DNA of 64,000 nucleotides from Ruania alkalisoli (GTDB lineage: Bacteria; Actinomycetota; Actinomycetes; Actinomycetales; Beutenbergiaceae): assembly GCF_014960965.1 (NCBI RefSeq), contig NZ_CP063169.1, positions 2,451,581 to 2,515,580 of the forward strand, in the 5' to 3' direction. The number at the start of each line of letters is the position of its first letter. Positions within the stretch are counted from its first letter, which is position 1. Positions 10,452 through 19,721 of the stretch are shown here, piece by piece. The notes under the pieces are model-generated. The model was given only the letters and a program-made list of their open reading frames with translations. It was not told where the DNA came from and did not search any database. The position numbers were made by a program, and so were the translations under genes.

Positions 10452-11719
10452 CGTTGCAGCCTCCGGAAGCCCCGCGGCAGGTCCTCGAGCCTGCCGAGCT
10501 CGAGTGCTGTCACCGCGCCGAGCCGGTGCGCGGAGACCTCCGCACCGGTTCGGCACTGCACGGCCAGCGCCCGCACACCAACGGGGAGGACGGCTCCTGC
10601 GGCGCGGATCTGGTCCGGCCCCACGGCCGAACCGCAGACCAATACGGCGACCGTGGCACCGGCAACCTCACGCGTGACCAGCCGCGCGAGATCGGACAGG
10701 CGCCCGGGGCTGCGCACAGTGTCCAGGCGCGTGAGCGTGTCGAGCAGGTCACGCGCACTCGTGTGGCTGAGGGTTCCCAGCTGGGTCATCGACGTCAGTT
10801 CGGATTCGGAGCGGATGGTGTGCAGACCCAGCGATCCGACCACGCTGACAGCGAGCTCGAACTCGTCCGCGTCCGCGTAGTCGTGGCCGTGGACCGAGAG
10901 CGCCGTCACCAGGTGCGTGCGGCGGGACTCCTCGAACTGGCGCACCATGAGCGTGCCCACGCGGGCGGAGGACCGCCAGTGCACATACCGGCGGTCGTCA
11001 CCGGGTACGTACTCCCGCAAGGCGTGGAACTGCAGGTCTGAGCTGGTGATCTCGCGAGAGGCGTGCCCGTCGAGGTCGTGCAATGCACCGGCAGAGGCCG
11101 GACCCAGCGGCACGGTGCGCGGGTGCACGTACAGCTCCTCCGGCTGCGTCCACTGGACCGAACGTTTGATGAGTCCGAATGGATCGCCGCGCACCGATCG
11201 CACCGGCCCTACCACGAGCACGGCGCGCCGCTCAGTCGGGATCGCGAACAGTTCGTCGTGCTCGCCGCCCGCCCGCAACGCCGGCAGCGCGAACCGGGCG
11301 AGGTTAGGGCCGACGGGGAGTTCCAGCCGTGCCGGCATCACCGGACCAGAACTGGTGTTGCGCACCTCGATGCCACCCATCGCGCGTTCGCCGGCAACCA
11401 CGCGTCCGTCACGCAGGCGCAACGTGATGGCATACGGGTGCCGGCCGATGGCGAAGAAGCCGCAGACGACGAAGGTGGCCACCAGCGCCGCACCGAGCAC
11501 CACCAGCTCGAGCCATCCCAGCACGGCACCGGCAATCCAGGCACCGATGCCGAGTAGCACGCACATCCATGCAGGAAGCGTGACCCAGGTGAAGATCGAG
11601 CTGGTGCGGCGCATCGAGCCTCGCAGGCTCTCGACGGCGCGCGTGATCGAACGGGTGCTCCAGCCGCGCCGGGTGCCCGGTGCCGCGACGCGCCGGGAGT
11701 CCGTAGCGGGCGATGTCAT
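10448..11719 (-). CDS. DUF58 domain protein
   Basis: 423 residues. Two adjacent membrane helices lie near residues 43-90, and the DUF58 domain follows with its signature YVPGDDRRYVHWRSSARVGTLMVRQFE near residues 225-255; this region has a von Willebrand A-like fold. DUF58 proteins are encoded almost always beside MoxR ATPases and are thought to act as their partner in envelope or metalloenzyme assembly. Both ends overlap neighbours by 4 bases: its ATG with the MoxR stop and its stop with the transglutaminase-like ATG. Tight co-translation and a shared complex are therefore likely. Confidence 0.9.
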   Translation of the reverse strand: MTSPATDSRRVAAPGTRRGWSTRSITRAVESLRGSMRRTSSIFTWVTLPAWMCVLLGIGAWIAGAVLGWLELVVLGAALVATFVVCGFFAIGRHPYAITLRLRDGRVVAGERAMGGIEVRNTSSGPVMPARLELPVGPNLARFALPALRAGGEHDELFAIPTERRAVLVVGPVRSVRGDPFGLIKRSVQWTQPEELYVHPRTVPLGPASAGALHDLDGHASREITSSDLQFHALREYVPGDDRRYVHWRSSARVGTLMVRQFEESRRTHLVTALSVHGHDYADADEFELAVSVVGSLGLHTIRSESELTSMTQLGTLSHTSARDLLDTLTRLDTVRSPGRLSDLARLVTREVAGATVAVLVCGSAVGPDQIRAAGAVLPVGVRALAVQCRTGAEVSAHRLGAVTALELGRLEDLPRGFRRLQR

Positions 11720-12717
11720 GAGGCTCCGGCTGCCCCTCGCTGGGTGGGGGGCGCGACCTCGGAGACGATCCGGGCGATGACGGCCCCCGGGTCGGCACCC
11801 TCGAACTCGGCCTCGGCGTCCAGGATGATCCGGTGGGCGAGGACGGGCTCGGCCAGGGTTTTGATGTCGTCCGGGATCACGTAGTGGCGCCCGTGAGCGG
11901 CTGCCCAGACCTTGGAGCAGCGCACCAGCGCCAGGGCACCACGCACGGACGAACCGAGGGCAACCTCCGGGGCGTTGCGGGTCGCCTCCACAATGGTGGT
12001 GACGTAGGCGAGGATCGCCGGGTCCACGTGGACGGCGGAGGCCAGGTTCGCCATCTCTGTCACGGCTGCCGCGGCGATCACTGGGCTCAGCGTGCTCGCA
12101 CGGTCCTTGACGGCGGAGCCCGCCAGGATCCGGACCGTGGCGTCCGAGTCGGGGTACCCGAGCGAGGTCCGCATGAGGAACCGGTCGAGCTGAGCTTCCG
12201 GCAGCTTGTACGTGCCGGCCTGCTCCACGGGGTTCTGGGTAGCGATCACGACGAACGGCTGCGGGACGGAGTGAGGCTCACCGTCCACAGTCACGCGGCC
12301 CTCTTCCATGACCTCCAACAGAGCGGACTGCGTCTTCGGCGAGGCGCGGTTGATCTCGTCCGCGAGGACCACCGAGGCGAAGATCGGACCGGGGTGGAAG
12401 GCGAATTTCTGGGTGGCCTGGTCGTAGATCGTCACGCCGGTCACGTCCGAGGGCAGCAGGTCCGGGGTGAACTGGATCCGGCTGTGGCTGGCCTGCACCG
12501 TGGCCGCGAGGGCCCGCGCCAGTGACGTCTTGCCGGTCCCCGGGTAGTCCTCCAGCAGCATGTGCCCGCCGGAGAGCAGGCAGGTGAACGTCAATCGCAC
12601 CACGTGCGACTTGCCGAGCACAGCGGCCGAGACGTTGGCGACCAACCGCTCGAAGGTGTCCGAGAACCAGGCGGCCTGGTCGGCCGTCATGGGGGCGGCG
12701 GTTGCTGTGGCGGTCAT
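11716..12717 (-). CDS. MoxR-family AAA+ ATPase
   Basis: 333 residues. Walker A is DYPGTGKTSLARAL near residue 55, Walker B is VVLADEINRASPKTQ near residue 120, and a sensor segment VIATQNPVEQAGTY follows. MoxR ATPases act as chaperone-like remodelers for partner proteins encoded next to them, here DUF58 and the transglutaminase-fold protein. The ATG at 12717 is chosen because AAGGAAAGG lies 6-14 bases upstream; the open frame continues beyond it through antisense-like sequence of the next gene. It starts 25 bases after the giant surface protein, consistent with one transcript. Confidence 0.93.
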   Translation of the reverse strand: MTATATAAPMTADQAAWFSDTFERLVANVSAAVLGKSHVVRLTFTCLLSGGHMLLEDYPGTGKTSLARALAATVQASHSRIQFTPDLLPSDVTGVTIYDQATQKFAFHPGPIFASVVLADEINRASPKTQSALLEVMEEGRVTVDGEPHSVPQPFVVIATQNPVEQAGTYKLPEAQLDRFLMRTSLGYPDSDATVRILAGSAVKDRASTLSPVIAAAAVTEMANLASAVHVDPAILAYVTTIVEATRNAPEVALGSSVRGALALVRCSKVWAAAHGRHYVIPDDIKTLAEPVLAHRIILDAEAEFEGADPGAVIARIVSEVAPPTQRGAAGAS

Positions 12718-12742
12718 GTGTGCCTTTCCTTCACGAATGGCG

Positions 12743-15700
12743 TCACCAGGACGAATTCTGGGCGTAACTGCCATTGGGGCTGATGGTGAGCTGGACGGTG
12801 CCGCCGCAGTTGGCACCGTAGTGCGGTGGGGTGTACCCCGGGTAGCCGATCTCGGTGCTTCCGTTGGCCGAGCCGATGTGTTCGGTGTAGGGGCCGCGGG
12901 AGAAGTTCCCGCAGTTGCCGCCACCCACGGCGAACGACACGTTGTAGTTGCCACGGTCACTGCTGGTCATGTTCGCCCAGTTGAGCTGGAAGGTCCGGCA
13001 GCCCGAGCCTCCGCTGTCACAGTTGATCTGGCGACCCTGAGTGACCCAGACTCGTGGTGGATCCGGCGGCGGCGGCGGTGGTGTCGGGTCCGCCTCGGCC
13101 CGCTGGCTGTCGCGGGCGTACGGTCCGCCCCCCTGTGTCCCGCTCCACTGACCGTGCTCGTTCAGCACCTGGACGCGGATGTTGTGGTTCTCCTCCCACG
13201 CTCCGCCGACGGTGGTCGTGCCGGACCGGCCGTCGACGCGGGTCCAGCCACCGCCGTCGACCGAATAGCGAGTCGCAACGAGTGCTGCACCGTTCGTGCT
13301 CGCAGGAATGTCCCACGCGAAAGTCACTTGCCGCAGGTTTGCTGAGGACGTGATGGAGATGACCCCGTTCCCCGGCGCTCCGTAGGTAGAGAACTGCGCC
13401 GACGGGTCGCTCCACTGCCCGCAGTAGGTGTTGCAGGCGCGCACCTCGATCCGGTAGTTCGTCCCGTCCTGCGGAACGGTGATCTGGTTGCCGCTCGGCA
13501 GTGACTGCACCGAGCCCCCGTTCAGCCGGTACTGGTAGCCCGAGATCTGCTGGCCATTGTTGTTCGGTGCCGTGTAGCTCACGGTCGCCGTGTTGTCGTC
13601 ACCCGTCGGTGACGCACTCACTCCGCCGGTCTTGCCCGGCGCACCGAAGGAACGCACCTCCTGCGAGCCCGGGGAGACCTCCGACTCACCGGACCGGTTG
13701 ATCGCCACGAGCGTGAAGTAGTAGTAGTGCGCGTTCTCGACCTGCACCTCGCGCGAGGTCTCGTTCGCTCCCGGGGTGAAGGTCTGCGCCAGGGCATCGT
13801 CCTGGTACATCCGCAGCTCGTAGGACGAGATCGGATCGCCGTTCGCATCCGGGGCAGTCCACGAGACCTGCAGCCGGCCACCGGCGGAGTCGTCGATGCG
13901 CGACGCGTTCGGCGCCTGTGGCCGCAGCGGCGGGCCCGAGGGGTGCTCGGGAACCGACCACGCGCTCCACAACCCGGGCTCCGGGGCATCGTTGATCGCG
14001 CGCACCCGGAAGGTGTAGTTCTGCCCGTTCGTCAGGCCCGTCCAGGTCATCTCCGTGCCCGAGACCGACTGCTGACCGGCACCGTCAGAGGGAGAGATCT
14101 GCACGTCATAGGTCGAGATCGGCGTGCCCTCGTTCACCGGCTCGGACCAGTCCAGGGTCAGCTCGCCGTCGCCGAACTCCACCGAGGGCGCCGCCGGCGC
14201 CTCGGGTCGCACGTCCGGTGTGGCCTCGGCGGAGGCGGCACTCTCCGGGGAGTCGCCCACCTCGTTGGTGGCCAGCACCGTGAAGGTGTACGTGGTGCCG
14301 TTCGTCAGACCCGTGATCGTGCACGTGGTCGTCGGGCACGCCTGCGATCCGCCGCTGTGGCCCACTGTGTACCCGCTGATGGGCGCGCCGTTGTCCTGCG
14401 GTGCCGTCCAGCTCAGCGTCACCTGCCGGTTCGCGACCTCCTCCACCAGTGGAATCGTCGGAGCCTCCGGTACACCCAGCACGGCCGCCGTGATCTGCCC
14501 TTCGACGGCGCGGCTGGTCTCCCCGGTGGCGTCCACCACCGTGTATGTCACGCTCATCCGGCCCACGAAGTCCGCACCCGGGGTGATGGTCACCTGGTTG
14601 CCGCTGACCGAGGCCGACCCGTCACCGTCGGTCACAACCGTCCCGATGATCTCCCTGGCCTCCCCGGGGAACGGGTTGGAATCGTTCGCGAGTACATCCA
14701 CCGCGACCGACTCACCCTGATGCACTTCACCCAGGTCGTCCGGATTGGTGGAGATGAGCGGGCGGTTGCTGGCTGTCGAGCGCAGCTCGATCGTCGCCTG
14801 CACCGGCTCGGAGTCGCCATCGGTCACCTCGATCACGAGGTCCTGAGTCGATCCCGCGGGTGTGTCCTGGTCTGCGGAGACCGTCAGGATGTACCCGTCC
14901 AGCGACGACTGGAATCCCGGCGCTTCTTCAGCGATCCGGTACTGAAGGTCGGTGGAGCGCCCATCCGGGTCCTCAGCCAGGCGCGCGATATCGAGCGAGA
15001 CCTCCTCGCCGCCCTGCTCGGCGGCGAGGGACCCGTTACGCATCCGCGGCGGCTGGTTGTCGGTCGAGATCACCAGGATGTCGAGCGTGACCACTGAAGT
15101 GAGGATGTCGTCGTCATTGATGTCGAGGGCATCGGTCACCTCGAACGTGAGCGTGGCCGGACCGGCGTAGGTGTCGTCGGAGGTGTACTGGAGGGTGTCG
15201 CCGTCCACCACCGGGTTCGAACCGTCGGAATTGGTGGCCCGCACGGAACTGGTATCGGAGAGTTGGACCGGCTGACCGCTGAACGCCACCACGTACTCAT
15301 TGATCTCGATCGTCTCTGTGACGCCGGTCTCGACCTCGATCACCTCCGTGTCGGGTCGAAGCACCGGGCCGGTGTCCTCGGTACCGGGCACGTCGATGAA
15401 GGCGTAGGAAACCAGTCCGTCGGAGTCGGTGACCCGGTAGGTGACCACCTGCCGCGTCGGAGTGAGGGTGATCTGCACGCCCTTGCCATCCGGGGAGGTC
15501 GCCGTTTCCTGGTCATCCGGGATGTCGACCGTGAGTGCCTCGACGTTGCCGTCAGGGTCGGAGTCGTTCTCGAGAACGTCGACTGTCACCACCTCCCGGT
15601 CCAGGATGGCGGACGGAGGGACGACGTCGTCCACGGCCACGGGGGGCTGCAGTGGGCTGTCAGGATCGACTGTCACCGTCAGCAACCCGCTCGCCGTGCC

Positions 15701-18700
15701 GCCGTGCAGGTCGCTCACGTGGTAGGTGAGGAGGTAGTCCCCCGCAGCCTCCGGCGACGTGAGTGTGACCTCACCGTCGCGCACCTGCGGCTCCGTCCCC
15801 GCATGATCACTGAACGCCGGGTCATCGAACGTGAGCTGGTCGCCGTCGGGGTCGGTGTCGTTCGCCAGTACGTCCACCGAGATCGGCCGGCCCGGGGGCA
15901 CGGTGATCTCATCGTTGACCACGACTGGGTCGCGATTGACCCCGGGTGGCGGGATCACGCCGATGGTCACCTCAGCGGAAGCGATCGCACCCAGACGATC
16001 ACGAACCGAATAGGTGAACTCGTCGGTGCCGGCCGAGTCCGTGAACGCCTGGTAGTCGATGTAGGTGGCACCGACTTCCACCACCCGCCCCAGCGCCGGC
16101 GGAGTGTCGACGCCGAGTAGTTGAACGGAGTCACCGTCGGGGTCGATGCCGTAGGTCTCGATCGGGATGCGGATGCGTTCCCCGGAGAAGGCGCGCGTCT
16201 CCACGTCCCGTGGTTCCGGCGCTCCGTTGGCGTCGTCCGCGCGCGCCTGAACGTAGAGGCGGATCGTGGCCGAATCCTCCCGGCCGAACTCGTCGACGAT
16301 CCGGTAGACCGCCGTCAGCGTGCCAGCTTCGTCCGGGGCCTGGAAACGCACCACATCGCCCGCGGTGAACATCACCCCTGCCTCCGGTGCCTCCGCGATC
16401 TCGGGGTCCAGTGAGAACTCGAACCCGTTCGGATGGGAGTCGTTGCCGAGCACCGGGATGGTGACATGGTCACCGGCGCGCACGCGGACCTCGTCGGGCA
16501 CGGCGATCGGTGCCCGGGTGCCCGTCTCGGCATCCAGCGGCAGCACGAGCACCTCACCCTGCGCCGAACGAGTGCCGTTGGAGACGGTGTAGTCGATGGT
16601 CACTGGTGATTGGAGGGTGCGGTCGGAGGTGATTCGCAGCACCCGGTGCTCGAGGATCGAGACGCGCAACCCATAGCCCTCGGGCACGTCGATCTGCTGG
16701 ATCGCCAGTACTCCCCCTGCCGGGTCCTCGTCATTGGCGAGAGCGTCCACCAGCACCGTGCCTGCAGGAGGAAGGTACGCAGTGTCGGTCGCGGCCACCG
16801 GGTCGAGATTCTCGGGTGCGCGCACCGACACGCGCACCAGGCCCGTGGCGGACAGTCCGTCATCGTCGGCCACCACGTAGACGACGTAGTAGTCCCCCGG
16901 CGAAGCGGCCGTGAAACTGAAAGTGTTCGAGCTGGCGTTCTGCCGCACCTCGGCACCGTCCGCGGACTGGACATTCGCCAGCCGCAGCGGCCGGTTGTTG
17001 GGATCGAGGTCGTTCGCGATCGGGTCAATCTCGATGGTCTGATCCACGAAGGCCGTCTCGTAGTCGAAGACTGCCGTCGGCGGCTGGGCCGCCGCGGGAA
17101 GGATGTCGACATCGATCACCACCTCAGCGGTGGCGAATCCGTCGCTGACCTCCATTCGGACCTGCCGCTGCCCCGTCGAGACACCGGGGTCGACGATCGA
17201 GACGAGACCGTTCGGGTTGGACTGCACCTGCAGGCCGGCATCGTCGAGGGTGCGCGTGACGTAGACGGCGTCCCCGTCCGGGTCCAGCACATCGTTGAGC
17301 ACGTTCACCTCGACCGACTGACCTGAGGCGATCTCGGCCGTGATCTCAGTCAGTTGCTCCGGCGGGTTGTTCTCCGATGCCGGTATCACCTCCAGGTCGA
17401 CCGTCGCGGTGTCCGTCCCGCCGCGACCGTCACTCGCGGTGTACTGGAAACTGGTGATCCCACTGGCCCCAGGAGCGACCCGCACCTGCAGGGCGCGGCC
17501 GCCGAGCACGGTCTCCACCTGACCGAACGCCTCCGGGATCTGGTCCTCCGGAGATGCGGTGAGCAGATCACCGTCGGCATCAGAGTCGTTGTGCAGCACC
17601 GGGAGCACGGCGATCCGGCCGGCGCGCACGCCGAAGGAGTCCGGAATCGCCACCGGTGGCCGGTTCTCGGCCTCCCGGTCGAGCTCCACCTCGCGCTGCT
17701 CGAGATCCTGAGACTCCTCTTCTTCCGTCTCGTCCTGCTCCGTCGGAGGGATCGAGGTCTCCCAGTTGTCGACCAGGATCAGGGCGTCCTCGACCATCCA
17801 GGAGTTGCCCGAGGCCAGCTCGTTGAGCACCACGTAGGACCGGTTCACGCGGAACACGAGTTCCCCGCCGGTGGCAGAGGGAACCTCGAGGGACTCCGGT
17901 GGTTGATCGCCACACTGTCGTAGGTACCCGGCCGGGAGCGCGGCCCAGGCGCTGTGGACGCAGCCGGCCACCTGTACCGGTTGCGCCGGCTGGCCGGCCG
18001 AGGGCGAGCGGGTCACCTGGGGCTCGCTCCCGTCCAGCGGCACGGTGACGAGAGCATCGCTGGTCGCGATCGCCACGACGTCCCCGTCGCGGCTGGGAGC
18101 CTGCAGCCGCGCCGAGGCGCCGTCGACCTCCAACCCGGTCAGATCCACTGGATCCTCGCCCGGCCGCACCATCGTCAGGGCCTGAGTCTGCGTATCGAAT
18201 GCCAAGGCAACCGGTTCGGAACCGACGACGGTCAGCTGCGTGGTCGCATCGTCGAAGAGCGCAGCGTCGACCTCGGTGATCTCAGGCTCGAGACGGTCCT
18301 GCGGGCTGAACGTCAGCAATTCCCCATCGGCGGTGTCGAGGCCGTAGGCGGTGCCGTCGTCGGCAATCGCGTGCGCGGCGCCCTCCCCGAGGACTGCTTG
18401 CGGCTCTTCGGTCGACTCCGTGAGCACGTCGAGCTGGTCGAGCCCGAGCACGCGCCACTCGCCGGTCTCCTCCACGAGCACGCCGACGGCGCCAGCCCCC
18501 AGTTGCACGTCCGAGCCGGTCGGCAGCGGTACCGCACTGCCCCGCACGGCTACCGACACCGGATCCACCCGTTGCAACGTCTGGCCCGCCCGGTCGCGGA
18601 TCAGCACGACATCCTCGCGCTGCAGCAGGTCCACGTCCTGACTCAGCGCAGCCAGAGAGGCATCGATCTCCCCCACGGGGTAGTTCAGCCGGCCCACCAG

Positions 18701-18871
18701 GATCGACTCGTTGTTCGAGACCCACACACCGCCGTCGTTGAGATCGACGTCGGCCGTGGCGACCCCCTCGTAGTTCAGGCTCAGCGCCACCACGGTACCC
18801 AGGACCAGCGACAGGACAGTCGCACTGGCGACACTGCGCCTACTCGGGCGCGTCCGAGTCCTCAGCTTCAC
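12743..18871 (-). CDS. Giant cell-surface protein with cadherin-like and fibronectin III repeats
   Basis: 2042 residues, the largest gene here. A basic start and one hydrophobic helix near residues 14-36 form a signal anchor, placing the rest outside. Residues of about 40-395 form a beta-rich, possibly propeller-like domain, followed by an acidic linker. Eleven cadherin/Ig-like repeats follow, most carrying a calcium-type NDxDPDGD motif. Then come about five FN3 repeats (SWTAP...NGxPISxY) and a C-terminal domain of about 100 residues with four Cys. There is no LPXTG or C-terminal helix. I prefer the GTG at 18871 because a TAGACT -10 at 18914-18919 would start transcription downstream of the other candidate GTG at 18913. 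Homologues next to MoxR-DUF58 are typical in actinobacteria; the ligand is unknown. Confidence 0.85.
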   Translation of the reverse strand: MKLRTRTRPSRRSVASATVLSLVLGTVVALSLNYEGVATADVDLNDGGVWVSNNESILVGRLNYPVGEIDASLAALSQDVDLLQREDVVLIRDRAGQTLQRVDPVSVAVRGSAVPLPTGSDVQLGAGAVGVLVEETGEWRVLGLDQLDVLTESTEEPQAVLGEGAAHAIADDGTAYGLDTADGELLTFSPQDRLEPEITEVDAALFDDATTQLTVVGSEPVALAFDTQTQALTMVRPGEDPVDLTGLEVDGASARLQAPSRDGDVVAIATSDALVTVPLDGSEPQVTRSPSAGQPAQPVQVAGCVHSAWAALPAGYLRQCGDQPPESLEVPSATGGELVFRVNRSYVVLNELASGNSWMVEDALILVDNWETSIPPTEQDETEEEESQDLEQREVELDREAENRPPVAIPDSFGVRAGRIAVLPVLHNDSDADGDLLTASPEDQIPEAFGQVETVLGGRALQVRVAPGASGITSFQYTASDGRGGTDTATVDLEVIPASENNPPEQLTEITAEIASGQSVEVNVLNDVLDPDGDAVYVTRTLDDAGLQVQSNPNGLVSIVDPGVSTGQRQVRMEVSDGFATAEVVIDVDILPAAAQPPTAVFDYETAFVDQTIEIDPIANDLDPNNRPLRLANVQSADGAEVRQNASSNTFSFTAASPGDYYVVYVVADDDGLSATGLVRVSVRAPENLDPVAATDTAYLPPAGTVLVDALANDEDPAGGVLAIQQIDVPEGYGLRVSILEHRVLRITSDRTLQSPVTIDYTVSNGTRSAQGEVLVLPLDAETGTRAPIAVPDEVRVRAGDHVTIPVLGNDSHPNGFEFSLDPEIAEAPEAGVMFTAGDVVRFQAPDEAGTLTAVYRIVDEFGREDSATIRLYVQARADDANGAPEPRDVETRAFSGERIRIPIETYGIDPDGDSVQLLGVDTPPALGRVVEVGATYIDYQAFTDSAGTDEFTYSVRDRLGAIASAEVTIGVIPPPGVNRDPVVVNDEITVPPGRPISVDVLANDTDPDGDQLTFDDPAFSDHAGTEPQVRDGEVTLTSPEAAGDYLLTYHVSDLHGGTASGLLTVTVDPDSPLQPPVAVDDVVPPSAILDREVVTVDVLENDSDPDGNVEALTVDIPDDQETATSPDGKGVQITLTPTRQVVTYRVTDSDGLVSYAFIDVPGTEDTGPVLRPDTEVIEVETGVTETIEINEYVVAFSGQPVQLSDTSSVRATNSDGSNPVVDGDTLQYTSDDTYAGPATLTFEVTDALDINDDDILTSVVTLDILVISTDNQPPRMRNGSLAAEQGGEEVSLDIARLAEDPDGRSTDLQYRIAEEAPGFQSSLDGYILTVSADQDTPAGSTQDLVIEVTDGDSEPVQATIELRSTASNRPLISTNPDDLGEVHQGESVAVDVLANDSNPFPGEAREIIGTVVTDGDGSASVSGNQVTITPGADFVGRMSVTYTVVDATGETSRAVEGQITAAVLGVPEAPTIPLVEEVANRQVTLSWTAPQDNGAPISGYTVGHSGGSQACPTTTCTITGLTNGTTYTFTVLATNEVGDSPESAASAEATPDVRPEAPAAPSVEFGDGELTLDWSEPVNEGTPISTYDVQISPSDGAGQQSVSGTEMTWTGLTNGQNYTFRVRAINDAPEPGLWSAWSVPEHPSGPPLRPQAPNASRIDDSAGGRLQVSWTAPDANGDPISSYELRMYQDDALAQTFTPGANETSREVQVENAHYYYFTLVAINRSGESEVSPGSQEVRSFGAPGKTGGVSASPTGDDNTATVSYTAPNNNGQQISGYQYRLNGGSVQSLPSGNQITVPQDGTNYRIEVRACNTYCGQWSDPSAQFSTYGAPGNGVISITSSANLRQVTFAWDIPASTNGAALVATRYSVDGGGWTRVDGRSGTTTVGGAWEENHNIRVQVLNEHGQWSGTQGGGPYARDSQRAEADPTPPPPPPDPPRVWVTQGRQINCDSGGSGCRTFQLNWANMTSSDRGNYNVSFAVGGGNCGNFSRGPYTEHIGSANGSTEIGYPGYTPPHYGANCGGTVQLTISPNGSYAQNSSW

Positions 18872-18913
18872 GCGATTGCCTGCCCCTCGATTACCTGTCC
18901 TGTGCCACCGCAC

Positions 18914-18919
18914 AGTCTA
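18914..18919 (-). promoter_or_regulatory. Candidate -10 element for the giant surface protein
   Basis: TAGACT on the minus strand in the 109-base gap after the FHA-HTH gene. Transcription would begin near 18907, leaving a short 5' UTR to the GTG at 18871. Confidence 0.4.
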
Positions 18920-18980
18920 GGTCGACGATCGCGGTCCGGTGAGGGGTACAAGTCCCCATGCACACTCTGCCCTACGCTGG

Positions 18981-19703
18981 TCAGTTCTCAGCCTCTCCAC
19001 CGGCCCCGGCGGCGGCCTTCTCGGCGTTCGCCTCGAGCAGCTCCAGATCTGCCGCGACCACGAGGCGCGAGGCGACAGCGTGTTCGACCAGCCGTGCCCG
19101 CCTGTTCACGGCGAGTTGTCCCGGTGCCCCCCGCAAACCCCGCACGCCGAACCTGGCCAGCTTCTCGCACACATTGTCGAGCTTGCGGTTGAAGCGGGTG
19201 ATCGCCCATCCGAGGCGCGCGGCCGCTTGGGCGGACGTCGGAATCGATGCAGTCGAGCCACGCCCGCGGAGCACAGGCTCGGCCAGCGAGATGATGAGCA
19301 ACTTCTGCGAGTCTGTCATGCTCACCGGTCCGATCGTGGTCTCACCGACCTGGGTGGACCCGGGCGAGGCGGCCTCGAAGCTCGGCGAGTCGCCCACGAT
19401 GCCCAGCTCGTAGGTCGTCGGGCCGGCGGTGAACAGCACCGAGGTGTGCGCGAACACCAGCGGCAATCGTGCCCCGGGGGCGAGCCATGCCTGCATGTTC
19501 CCGTCCGAGTCAGCCACCGTGGCCGAGATGCGGCTACCGACGTTCTCCAGCCACCACAGGTCTTCATGCTGGGAGATGGTCAGGAACCGGCGGTGCAGGT
19601 ACGGGTTGTCGTCGATCTCCAGATCGCCCTCACGCCCGATCTGGAAGGTCTGCCCGTCCGATACGTCGAACCACTCCCCGCAGAACTCCACCTGGATGTT
19701 CAT
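18981..19703 (-). CDS. FHA-like protein with C-terminal winged-helix region
   Basis: 240 residues. The N-terminal 100 residues resemble an FHA fold (FQIGREGDLEIDD at residues 21-33, then HRRFLTI), but the usual Ser-x-x-His and Asn-Gly phosphothreonine contacts are not intact. From about residue 125 a helical segment (MTDSQKLLIISLAEPVLRG, then TSAQAAARLGWAITRFNRKLD) looks like a winged helix-turn-helix. AAGGA lies 8 bases before the ATG at 19703. It sits 18 bases after the kinase gene and before the giant surface protein, so it could be the output regulator of the kinase or a scaffold. Neither DNA binding nor phosphopeptide binding is shown. Confidence 0.75.
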   Translation of the reverse strand: MNIQVEFCGEWFDVSDGQTFQIGREGDLEIDDNPYLHRRFLTISQHEDLWWLENVGSRISATVADSDGNMQAWLAPGARLPLVFAHTSVLFTAGPTTYELGIVGDSPSFEAASPGSTQVGETTIGPVSMTDSQKLLIISLAEPVLRGRGSTASIPTSAQAAARLGWAITRFNRKLDNVCEKLARFGVRGLRGAPGQLAVNRRARLVEHAVASRLVVAADLELLEANAEKAAAGAGGEAEN

Positions 19704-19721
19704 CCCCTGGTTCCTTCCGAC

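Noticed and set aside
12743-18871. Long open frames antisense to the giant surface protein (for example 13727-15097 on the plus strand)
   Set aside because: They mirror the codon pattern of the real gene, have no start signals or family resemblance, and arise because GC-rich codons rarely give stops in antisense frames.
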